From NCBI RefSeq assembly GCF_030867095.1, contig NC_081828.1, positions 206,545,978 to 206,609,977 of the forward strand: 64,000 bases of DNA, written 5' to 3'. The DNA comes from Alligator mississippiensis (Eukaryota; Chordata; Crocodylia; Alligatoridae). Below the pieces are notes generated by a model that had not been told where the DNA came from, did no database searches, and saw nothing but the letters and a program-made list of their open reading frames with translations. Both the position numbers and the translations under genes were made by a program. This document shows, one piece after another, positions 11,214 through 20,340 of the stretch. Within the stretch, counting starts at the first letter, position 1; each line of letters starts with the position of its first letter.

Positions 11214-13745
11214 GAATAGAATCACCAAAACACAGGGCTAAAAAAGACCCCTGTAAATCATCTCAACCAGTTCCTGCACTGTGGCAGGATGACAGCACCT
11301 AGACAGGCTTTCTGTTTGACCTATGCTTAAAAATATCCAGTGAAGGAGATTCCACACCCTCCATCAGCAATCTGTTCCCGTGCTTCACAATCCCAAGATT
11401 AGAACATTTTTCCTACTATCAAACCAACATTTTTGCTGAAAAATCAAGATTTTTTTTCCTTCCCAATCTCCCGTGAACATAGAGAAAGAAGGGATCACCA
11501 AACACATTCCCTAGAGACTATTATCATCTCCCACACCCTGCTACTAGTCTTCTCTTTTTCTAGATTAAACAAAGTCAATCCTGTATGGGATAATCTTCCC
11601 CAGATGGCATGGAAACCAGTCAACACAGTGCCAGGCACTCTGATGAATTAGTCAGCCCAGCTGGAGCTGGGCAGCCTTCCCCTTTAGCCCGCTTGTCTGG
11701 TTGGCTCCCAGACCAGGCTTAAGAGAGACCAAGCAGCTGCACCAATGTACCTTGCTCCTAAAACAGCCTTGTTTCTTAGCTCCTGCCCTTGCCAGTTTGT
11801 TGTCCCTGCCCAGGTGTCTCCTGTGTTCTGGATTCCCTGACTGCTGGTCTCAGCCACTGTCTTGATCGCTGTCTGAGGATCTTGGCCTATGGCTTGGTTC
11901 CTCTGGCTTAAATCTTCTGAATACTGACTCTGGTCCATGGATTTTTCCCTGATTTGGATGCTGGTTCTGTCTACCCAACTAGGCTGCCTATGCCTTGGTC
12001 CTAACAAATCTTTCCACCTTCCTTCAGGGGTACCATTTGCCAAACCCCCTATTGTTCATGCTGCTGTCTTCTGGATCCTCTCCAGTTTTTCTGCATCCTT
12101 CTTATAAAGATGTTCAGAACTCTAGCTGAGGCCTCGCAGACAGTACAGGAGAGCAATTACCTCTTGCATTTTATATACAATGACCCTGTTAATACATCCC
12201 AGAACAAGATTTGTCTTTTTTTTCCAACGGTATCACATTTTTTATTCCTACTCAAATTGTGATGCACTCAGACCTCAGATCCTCCTCTGCACTTCTGCCT
12301 AGCAGGTTACCAATATTTCCAGTTTTATAATGGCATGTTTGAGCTCTCCTTCCTGGATGATGGAAGTATGCAATTGATCATATTATATATCATCTTTCCT
12401 GGCTTTGGACCATTTCTTATCAAGACCACTTTGAAATCGAATCCTGCAAATGATTATAAGTGTTCTCTCTATACTTTCATCACCTCTTTAATGAAAATAC
12501 TGAGTAGAACCAGGTCCTCTGGATCCCACTTGAAAATGCTTTCCTAGTTTCACAGCAAACTATTGATGACCATTCTTTGATTGTCGTTTTTTAACCAGTT
12601 TTGCACCTCTTCAGGGTGATTTCACGTAGACTGTATTTCCCTAGTTTGCTTTTAAGAATGTCACGTGGGACACTGTCAAAAATCTTAACTAATTAAATAT
12701 ATGACCCATCTAGTGTTTCCCCCTTATTTTCTAAGCAGTCATCTATTAAAAAAAAGGAAACAGATTATCCTGACATTTTCTCTTGACATTCGCACTGGCG
12801 GTTTTTATCACATTATCCTCTAGGTGCTTTCAATTTGTTTAAAATTTTGTTCCATTATCTTTCCAAAGATGAAAGTTAAACTTACTGGTTTATATTGACT
12901 TGGGTCCTCTCATATAAACATAGATAGTGCGTTTCCTCTCCTCCTTCCCCTGAGACTTCAGTTGTCCTTCGTGAGTTTTCAGAAATAATCCCTATTCATG
13001 AAGAGATTGCTTCATCTAGTTCTTTAAGTACCCTGTGGTGCATTTCATCAGGTCCTGCCGACTAGTATGTAACTAGTTTATCTAAATATTCTTTAATCTG
13101 TTAACATTAATGCTTGATATTTGGTCAAGAATGAAGCAAAGTTGGCTTTGAACACTTTTTCTTTTTCTGCTATCTGCTACTTACAGGGGGAAAGAGCCAA
13201 TAATGGACCTCAGTCTCTCTTGTCTTGTCCTCTCTTGTCTGATGTATTTATAGAATCTTTCTTGTCACCTTCTTGTCACTTGCTAATTGTAACCCATTTT
13301 TTATCTTAGCCTTTCTGATTTTTACCCTTACATGCTTGTGCTATTTCTCCATACTCAACCTTCATCATGTGTCATTGTTCCACTTTCTGTATGATTCCCT
13401 TTTGATTGTTCAGGTCCTTATAGAGTGCTTGATGCAGCCACATGGGTCTCTTGCTACACTTCTATCTTTCTACCTTACTGGTATAATTTGGCATTGTGTT
13501 CTTAATGTAGTATCAGTAGCAGCCAGCTGTCCTGAACTTCTTTTTACATTTGATTGTTTTCCGTATGTGCCAGTTCCTGGAGTCTGTTGAAAGTCCGTTT
13601 TCCTTGTGCTCGCTCTTTTTCTTTCCGTGGATTTCACTTTCATTCAGACTACCTTTGACCTTTAGATTTTCAGCCAGTGCTTCCCTGTTAGTTAGAATTG
13701 CACCAAAATAATCAGTACCCTAGAAATGGCCTCTCCTTTCTGAAA
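11214..13745 (-). mobile_element. Old CR1/L3-like LINE, antisense, interrupted
   Basis: Read on the minus strand this is a decayed CR1/L3-type element, with its 3-prime tail near 11,214-11,300 (CCTGCACTGTGGCAGGATGA on the plus strand) and ORF2 towards 13,745. It is collinear with the better copy at 55,090-57,600: both share AGATTAAACAAA/AGACTAAACAAA, TGGACCATTTCT, the AATGTCA.G.GG segment and CTTCAGCCAGTTCTTCCCTG-like blocks in the same order. No reading frame of useful length survives. A foreign segment at about 11,600-12,047 splits it. Confidence 0.75.
11600..12047. mobile_element. Unclassified 450-bp insertion in the old CR1
   Basis: CR1 homology stops after the TAAACAAAGTCAATCCTG segment and resumes at about 12,055 with GGATCCTCTCCAG, so the segment between is an insertion or replacement. 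It holds no terminal inverted repeat that I can see. A 119-codon minus-strand frame (11,684-12,043) without protein resemblance is probably accidental. Confidence 0.45.
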
Positions 13746-14086
13746 GGACATGTTCTTGTCCACTTTCTCTCCCATTTTTCCTCTAAATCTTACCTTGCTT
13801 TCCTACTTCCCTTTTACAGCAATCCCTTCTCTGCCTCACATCAGCCCTGTGTCCCCAACTCTAATACCACTGTTCCGCATTAGTTTGAATATGATTATCT
13901 GATCATGATGTGAATCCAATTTTCTCAACATCTTTGTGTTATAGAGGCTGGGTGGCAAAAGTGGAATGGGGAGCAGTTCTTATTCTCTCTAAAGCTCAGT
14001 CAGTCGTGCCATAATAGAAGTCCCATCCGAGGAAAAGCTTTTCAGCATACTGATATTAGACAATTAAATAGAATTTCTTCTATGGA
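13746..14086. other. Intergenic
   Basis: The first 150 bp may still belong to the decayed LINE on the left; the rest shows nothing recognisable. Confidence 0.4.
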
Positions 14087-14092
14087 CTAGTC

Positions 14093-14354
14093 CAGCATTC
14101 AACAACCTTTTCAGACTGTGAGCCAGAATGAATCAGCTTGGGTCGAGGGCAAGCAAGTGGGTGCTGGGAAGGACTGAGTCATCGATGCCACCGGTGCTTC
14201 TCCCCCTTCTGTGGCACATGGCAAGCACCTGTGGCTGCCACTTCCCCTGCACCCGCCAGAAGTATGGGGGAAGCACCTGCCGCTGAATGCTGCTGAAGTT
14301 CCATGTCTGCGAGCCGGGTCCAGATCCGTGGACCGTAGGTTGCCATCCCCCGTT
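14093..14354. mobile_element. hAT-like MITE, about 260 bp
   Basis: The left end reads CAGCATTCAACAACCTTTTC and the reverse complement of the right includes GGGGGATGGCAACCTACGG, the decayed form of the common hAT end with a CAACCT core. CTAGTC occurs on both sides (14,087-14,092 and 14,355-14,360), probably the remnant of an 8-bp duplication. There is no coding capacity. Confidence 0.55.
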
Positions 14355-14360
14355 CTAGTC

Positions 14361-16872
14361 ACTATTTGAACCCACTTCTCTAGAGATACAAGGCACAACT
14401 CTGCCCCCTGGGTTTTGAGGTGGTCTGGAATGAGGAAATCAGACTTTTGCTGAGGAAATTGAAATGTTTCTATGTGTTCTTTTTAAAATCTGCTTGTTAG
14501 TACCTAGCACCTAACTTGAGTTGAGAAGTGACTTTTTCTCACTACAGGCTAAATAAAGTACTGTACTGTTTTTATAAATGTCCTCGGCTTTGCCAGAACG
14601 CTGGCAATAAAACAGGCTGGCAAGGGACAGGCACTGCCTCTGTTCTGTATCGCGGAAGTAAGTCTAAGGACTCTGGCCAGCGCCTCCCATCAGCAGGAAT
14701 GTGACCAATTAACTCCCCGATGATGTCATGGCATGGCAAGAGTACTTCCCTCTCATAGCACTTACTGCTTTGCCAACTCCAACCTTCAGTGTATTTTCCT
14801 CAGTCTGGTCCATGTACTGTAATAACTAAGTCAACTGGAAAAAATATTGAAGAAAAGACTGAGGAAAAACAGCGTGTAGGGGCAGCTGGAGCCAGCAAAG
14901 AAGGCACACTGAGAGCTATAAAGGAGCATTGTGCAGCAACTTCTCTCGACTTCAGCGTGTTTAGTTCCACGGGAGTTGGAGAAGATGGGTAATAAGCTGG
15001 CCTTTATTTTAAGGGATATCCCTTGGAGTCTCAGCTGCATAAAGATCAGCCTTTGGGGTGGGTGGAAACAGTGCTAACAGTATCTCTCTTTCAACAACTC
15101 CTGCTACTTGCTCTGTTGAATGGCTGTGGTCCAGCAAAGAAGAAAAAAAAAAAAGCTTCAATGCAGAAATGGCCATCAGGCTGCGAAAGGGAAGAGGTGA
15201 TGAAAATCAGTTAGATGTGATGAAAGGAGATTATTCTTTCTCATATAACATTTATATTGTCATAACTATCAACCCCTTTTCAGCATTAATCCTGATTCCT
15301 GAACCAGGAAGATAAAGACAGGATCCCTACAACAAAATGCTACAGTCTAAGGTCCAAGTCCTGAAGGCACTAACACGTGTGCTTAATTTAAGGCATGTGA
15401 GAGGTCCCACTGAAGACAAGAATACAATTTGGAAAGTTAAATCATACGTATCTTTGTGCCCTAAGAAGCTGGCGGAAAGGCGAAGGATACAATTGACTGC
15501 TACAATGTTCTGAACACTTATAAGCTTTTTTTGTATTATTATAAATGAGTTCCCATTATCTCTATCCATCATTAATTTGCTGATTTCTTACTGCTGTTGT
15601 GGCGGAGATGAGTTTTGAAGAACAACTGGAAAATGAAAATAATGGCCTGAGAGGGCTGCTCAGGGAGAGTGTCCCATGCAGCTTGGCAGCATACTGAACA
15701 GATCAAAAACCAAGCTTACTATTTAGAAATGTTTTATCTAGGAAAGAAAAAAAATACCCTGAACCAAAGTGCCTGGGATGTACCACACAGATTGTCTCAG
15801 CAGGGCCATGTCAGGTGTTTTCCTATCCAAGGTAAACCAGCAAAATGAACTCTTCCCTGTTTGGAGTCACCTGCATAAGCAGTTACTGAACATTTTGTAG
15901 CACTGGATATTTAAGTGATTTCCTGTTCTGTCTCCAGCGGGGATCTGGCCCTGCATCAACCTCTCAAGTTTGGTATTAGAAAGATGGAGAGCAAAATGAC
16001 ATTATTGGTACAACCACTACGTGACTGGAACATTGTTAGTAGCTGCAATATGCTGAGACTCCTGGTGAACACAAAATACTGAATTTTTCAGATGTAATTT
16101 AAGGTTCCCAGAGGGACTGATCCTTGCCTTGCAAAATGCTTTGTGCATCTTCCAACTGGCAAAATGTAAAGTGACACTAAGTGAAATAAACCACCTTATA
16201 AGTCTGTCCTAAGTATACCCAAGAACCATATGACCAGATTATAAACTGTTTAATAGAAGTAAAGTGCTTATTTTTTTTCACTTTTAAAACAAGAAGAGGT
16301 GACTTTGATTCTCCAGAAAAATATATTGTGAACAGCGCAGTTACCTGCATCTCAAAATTGTGTAGTCCAGGCCTTCTGTATGCACAAGCGTATTTGCCTT
16401 GAGTTCTTTTCTTGCAAGCTTCATCTTTCATCCTCTCTTATCAGAAAGGAATACACTTACTCAAGGATGTGAGAGAAAGAGAGATATTTCTATGATTATA
16501 AATTGGCCATGATTAAACTTAAGCTGAAAATTATAAGCTTTCTAACTATCAGAGGTTCTGGAAGAGCCTCCCATTGGGATTAGCGGAGGACAAAACTAAA
16601 AGTCTAATTACTTCTAAGCTGGAGTTTGTTCAGTTTATGAAAGGGGTTATAGATTGTGATTGGCTGCAGTAGCAGGGGAGTGGATGCAATGACCCAGGAG
16701 ACCCCTTCAAGCCCTAGGCACATAGATATCATTGTGCAGTGTGCATTAGAAATACCTATATTGGGTTTGAATATGTTTCCTTTCAGTCAGTGATATAAAC
16801 AGTATCTATGGATCAAGCCCATAGGTCATTCATTCTTGACCATTTCACTAGAAAGAGATTTGGTCTGTTAAC
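14361..16872. other. Intergenic, no gene recognised
   Basis: This is mixed-composition DNA with short chance frames only. There is an A-run at about 15,143-15,154. No splice-site-flanked conserved peptide or transposon end was seen. Confidence 0.45.
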
Positions 16873-16875
16873 TGA

Positions 16876-17131
16876 GGGTACATCTACACATTCATTAATG
16901 CATCTTTGCTATTGCAAATTAGGTTTAGTACTTCTAATATAAGGTATTACATAAAGGCGTATTAGCCCATGCTAATGCACAGTAACAAAGGTGAATTCTT
17001 TTTTGTGATGCTTAATATGCAGTAAACTAATTCTACTCTGCATTAGCGCATTAGCACAGTTTTTGCCACGATGTGCTAATGAACAGTAGAATAGGCTATT
17101 GCGCATTACGGCACTTCATGTAGACATGCCC
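16876..17131. mobile_element. 256-bp MITE with CATCTACA-type ends
   Basis: The left end reads GGGTACATCTACACATTC and the reverse complement of the right reads GGGCATGTCTACATGAAG. TGA is repeated at 16,873-16,875 and 17,132-17,134. The interior is built from ATTAGC/GCTAAT and GCACAGTA-type words, as in the larger relatives at 61,517-62,105 and 41,040-41,272. It is non-coding and non-autonomous. Confidence 0.65.
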
Positions 17132-17134
17132 TGA

Positions 17135-17391
17135 ACCACATGAACTGTTGATTGTGATTAGTAGAATTGTGACAAACAAGATTAAAAACTGTCTTTTCAG
17201 TATTTGTTATTTTAAAATTCCTTAAAGCTTTTTAGGACACTGGCTTTGCTCTGAACACTGAGGGACTGATGTCTACCAGGCCAGACCTTCCAAGATTTTG
17301 TCTTTCAGTGTTAATTTTTCCATAAACATCTTTTCCACATTCTCTGGATGCAATCCACTGTATAGATAACTACTTATATATAGTAGAAACA
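17135..17391. other. Intergenic spacer
   Basis: No recognised feature lies between two MITE-like elements. Confidence 0.4.
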
Positions 17392-17690
17392 GGGCACTTC
17401 TACACGTGCAATTAGTGCACATGAATAAACTCCTGAGCTTATTACTCCAGAGTTTTTTGCTCTCAGGAGCCATGTCCACATGAGTGCAGATATTTGTTTC
17501 CCTGGGGGACACCTTGTGCTGCTGCTACTTGTCCCCAGGGAATGCCTATGCCACATGCCCTCTGGCGCATGGCAGGTTACCCTGGGTGAGGTAAGGGATG
17601 CTGGGGCCAGCAACTGTTGTGGCACTCCTGTAGCTGGGAGCCTGGCCAGCAGCCAAGTAAGAGCAGACATAATCTCCCTACAAGCATGCG
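17392..17690. mobile_element. Composite of two MITE pieces
   Basis: The left 75 bp begin GGGCACTTCTACACGTGC, an end of the CATCTACA family. From about 17,469 the sequence switches to GCCATGTCCACATGAGTGC and follows the reverse complement of the 485-bp element at 1,595-2,079, including its TGTGCTGCTGCTA hairpin loop. No matching right end was found for either, so both are truncated and one probably inserted into the other. Confidence 0.55.
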
Positions 17691-17699
17691 GTATACCAG

Positions 17700-19512
17700 G
17701 GTAGAGGGATTATAAACGCTTTGAGAAAAGGTGGAGATGGGGACTACCTTGGTGGTTGGGGGCAAATGAGAACAAAGCGACAGGGGTAGCAATAGTATTC
17801 AAGAACCCAGAGTAAAGCAGGTAAAAGAAGTCAAAGAAGAGGTAGAACGAATGATATTATCACTCAGGGGAACAGAATTAGAAATTTTCAATGTATATGC
17901 ACCACCAGAGAGGGAGGGAAGGAACGTACTACTTAGCTAGCAGTTTATGTGATTGGAGGGAGACCAGTTTATGTGGCTGGAGGCAGTCTCTGGTTGTGGG
18001 TGGTGTGTGCTGCTGCCATGTATGCCACCCTGCTTCTTTTTGGCATGTTTTTTTTTGTCCCCAGGATCTACTGGTACACTCCTTAAAAAAGATTGAAAAC
18101 CCCTGGTATAGGGAAACAGTGAGTCAAGTCCAAATGAACGGGCATCTAAGCAGAGCCTTTAAAATCCATACAGGAGTGAGACACAGGTGCCCCCTGCTAC
18201 CACTACCATTTGTATGTGGCATGGAACTGTGAGCACAAAGAATAAAAAAACCAAGGTTATAAGCAGAGTAAAGATACTGAGAAGGGCTGCAGTAAAATGA
18301 TGATATGGATGATATAAATGTAGTAGTTAGAGATGGACTTTCAATGGAAAGGGTGCTAAAGCATACATCAGAGTATGGAGAAGCAACAGAGGCTAAACTA
18401 AATGATCAAAAATCACCATAATGGGAGTGGGGAACTGGAGGGACTTGGAGGAGTTGGGCCTTCAAATAAGAAAGAGAGAAATCAGAGTGCTAGGGATCCC
18501 AAAGGATGTCAAAGGGAAAGGCAATGCATCATGGGAAAAAGGTGATGGCAAAGCTATAGCAAATACTTTGGTTATGGTCTGGAAGGACACTGAGCTTTGC
18601 TGGAAGAGAGGAAGCAGTTAAGGTTGTGCTACTGCCAATTATTCTTTATATAGGCATTGTGTTCTCACCAATGTGGCAGAAGATAGCAGAGGTATAGAGG
18701 GAAATATGTGTGTTCTTCTGGAATGCAAAAAGAGAAAGCTTGGTTAGATCTGAACTGTACGAAGTGGGAGTGGTGGGCTGTTTGTCTCTGTGAACTGCAT
18801 TAGCATGATATGCAAGGTTGTAATGGAAGGGAGAAGGAAAAGCAGCGTGTATTACCCAATTTCACAGTGCTGCAATTCTGAGGAAATGGGGAGTATATCA
18901 GAATTCTTTAAAGAGTTCATGGGCGTGGCAACCACCCGTCATTACATCAGGAAAGAAGGATTCATCCAGAGGTATAAAATAGGGAAGGTAGGGCTGGAGG
19001 TCCTGAAGACTCATAAGAAATTGATGAAAGAGATAAGAGAGAGAGACAGGATGGCGCCAGTAAGAAACTTCACAGAAGGACAAGTAAAAGCGGTGGCAGG
19101 TAAACAACAAAAATAGGAACATACTGACCTAGCATGGATGGTTGTAAGACATATCTTGCTGGTGAGTGAGGTGCAACAAAGATGGGGCTTGACAAGCCCA
19201 TTAAGGTGCCCAAGGGAGAGGTGTGGGGAAGAAGAAACTGTGGGACATGTTTTTTGGGAGTGTACACATGCAAAAGGGGGTATAGGAAAAGGACACTTTC
19301 TGAGTGCACCAAAATAAACCTGGCATTAGCGCAGGAGATGGTACTATGTGGACTTATACCAAAGAGAACAGAGGAAATGTTATTAAGAACTTGATTAGCA
19401 TGTGTTAAAACTAATTTATGAAAAATTAGAAACATCTGGGCATTTAAGAGGTTGGCTTTCACTAAAAGAGAGTTCCTGAAGTTGGAACTACATGAACTGA
19501 AATACTACATTG
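17700..19512 (+). mobile_element. Tx1/L1-like LINE, internally deleted
   Basis: Plus-strand fragments appear in the order expected of ORF2. The endonuclease part (about 17,760-17,915) has TGVAIVFKNPE and ILSLRGTELEIFNVYAPP. After a non-matching 170 bp comes the reverse transcriptase (about 18,110-18,230) with MNGHLSRAFKIHTGVR and CPLLPLPF (canonical GxRQGCPLSPLLF). The catalytic box region near 18,300 is damaged, with DDxNVVVRDG following. Next are LGLQIRKREIRVLGIP (from 18,421), LPIILYIGIVFSPMWQ (about 18,640) and, near 19,130-19,270, AWMVVRHILL then EETVGHVFWECTHAK, the C-terminal domain of L1-type elements. Frameshifts and stops occur throughout. The YAPP, VLGIP and HVFWEC phrases favour the Tx1 branch over mammalian L1. 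It is split by the hAT element at 19,513. Confidence 0.75.
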
Positions 19513-19742
19513 TAGGACTGTGCAAAGCTTCAGTTCCTGATTCGATTCAGTGGAGATTTAGCCCAGTTCAGTGGCTGAATCTCTGAATCAAAACAGAGGA
19601 CCCTTTAACCTCTCTGAATCAAATCAGAATCCTCCGAACCGATTTGGAGAGATTTGGAAAGATTCAGAGATTCAGATATAGGCACAGCTTTAAATGTTTT
19701 TTCTACATACCTCTAGGTAGCAGGTGGATTTAGCTCATAGGT

Positions 19743-19827
19743 GGCTCTGTGGTGCAATGGATAGCATGTTGGACTTCTAGAAAGTGAAGGGATTCAAAGG
19801 TTCTGGGTTCAAGTCCCAGCAGAGTCA
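19743..19827 (+). tRNA. tRNA-Arg(TCT)-like head with intron (SINE part)
   Basis: All tRNA arms fold: acceptor GGCTCTG with CAGAGTC, D stem GTGC with GCAT, anticodon stem TTGGA with TTCAA, and T stem CTGGG with CCCAG. The anticodon loop CTTCTA is followed by an insertion of about a dozen bases before ATTCAAAG, the normal place and length of the tRNA-Arg(TCT) intron. The A box is TGGTGCAATGG and the B box GGTTCAAGTCC (normally GGTTCGAGTCC). Changes from the functional gene are mostly CpG-type transitions. Because a CR1-like tail follows directly, I treat it as a retroposed SINE head, not a working tRNA gene. Confidence 0.6.
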
Positions 19828-19944
19828 TGCTTTTCTCTTGCTGGGATCACTTGATCCCAGCTGACTTCCTACCTATGGTATGGGCGTTGGACCCGATGAT
19901 CTCATGAGGTTCCTTCCAGCCCCTAATGTCTGTGAAATCTATGG
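19743..19944 (+). mobile_element. tRNA-Arg-derived SINE with CR1-type tail
   Basis: The first 85 bp are an intron-containing tRNA-Arg(TCT) sequence, listed separately. The remaining 117 bp match, nearly end to end, the last about 105 bp of the CR1 at 26,256-28,661 read in its sense direction. Shared blocks are CTTGCTGGGAT, ACTTCCT, TTGGAC.CGATGATC (CTGGACTCGATGATC in CR1), CCTTCCAGCCC and AATGTCT.TGAAATC. This is the classic SINE design in which a pol III head borrows the 3-prime tail of a partner LINE to be copied by its reverse transcriptase. CR1-driven copies usually lack target duplications, and none is seen. A TTTT at 19,832-19,835 just after the tRNA would stop pol III in this copy. Confidence 0.75.
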
Positions 19945-20280
19945 ATGCTGGGGCTCATGGAGTGAAGCACTTCTGGTCCACTTCCAGGTTCACCGCCAAG
20001 CACGTGGAGGGCCCCCCCGCACTCCTGTGGGATGCTCTATATGCCCCAGCATCACAGCATTCACAAGCTGCGCTGGTACTTCGAGGTATGTAGAAAAAAC
20101 ATTTAAATCTGTGTCTATGTCCGAATTGCTGATTCTCCAAATCACCATTGAATCTACAGATTCAGATTTGGCCGAATCGAATCAGGGGCAGTGGTCCGAA
20201 TCCACGAATCTAATCACTGTCCCTGATTTGGGCTAAATCCGAATCAAATAGGGCCCGCTTCGCACACCCCTACTACATTG

Positions 20281-20340
20281 ATCAGGACAAGGAGATGTAA
20301 TTCTTAAACATTTTCACCGTCTGTGTCCCTTCCTGTTAGC
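20281..20340 (+). mobile_element. Probable continuation of the Tx1-like LINE
   Basis: This is the right side of the hAT insertion point. Removing the hAT element and one copy of its duplication rejoins the LINE flank here. The extent of the LINE 3-prime end is uncertain. Confidence 0.35.

Larger units (their letters stand above)
19513..20272. mobile_element. hAT-like fold-back element, 760 bp with nested SINE
   Basis: A perfect 8-bp target duplication CTACATTG flanks it (19,505-19,512 and 20,273-20,280), diagnostic of hAT-type insertion. Ends are TAGGACTGTGCAAAG (left) and TAGGGGTGTGCGAAG (reverse complement of right). Long imperfect terminal arms are rich in GATTCGATTCAG and GAATCTCTGAATC words. 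A perfect 25-bp inner inverted repeat (19,689-19,713 with 20,083-20,107) adds to the fold-back shape. No transposase is present. The element at 32,160-33,017 belongs to the same family in the opposite orientation. The SINE at 19,743-19,944 inserted later. Confidence 0.85.

Noticed and set aside
19743-19827. Functional tRNA-Arg gene
   Set aside because: It folds well, but is followed directly by a CR1-type tail and carries CpG-type changes in the B box and D arm, as expected of a SINE head.
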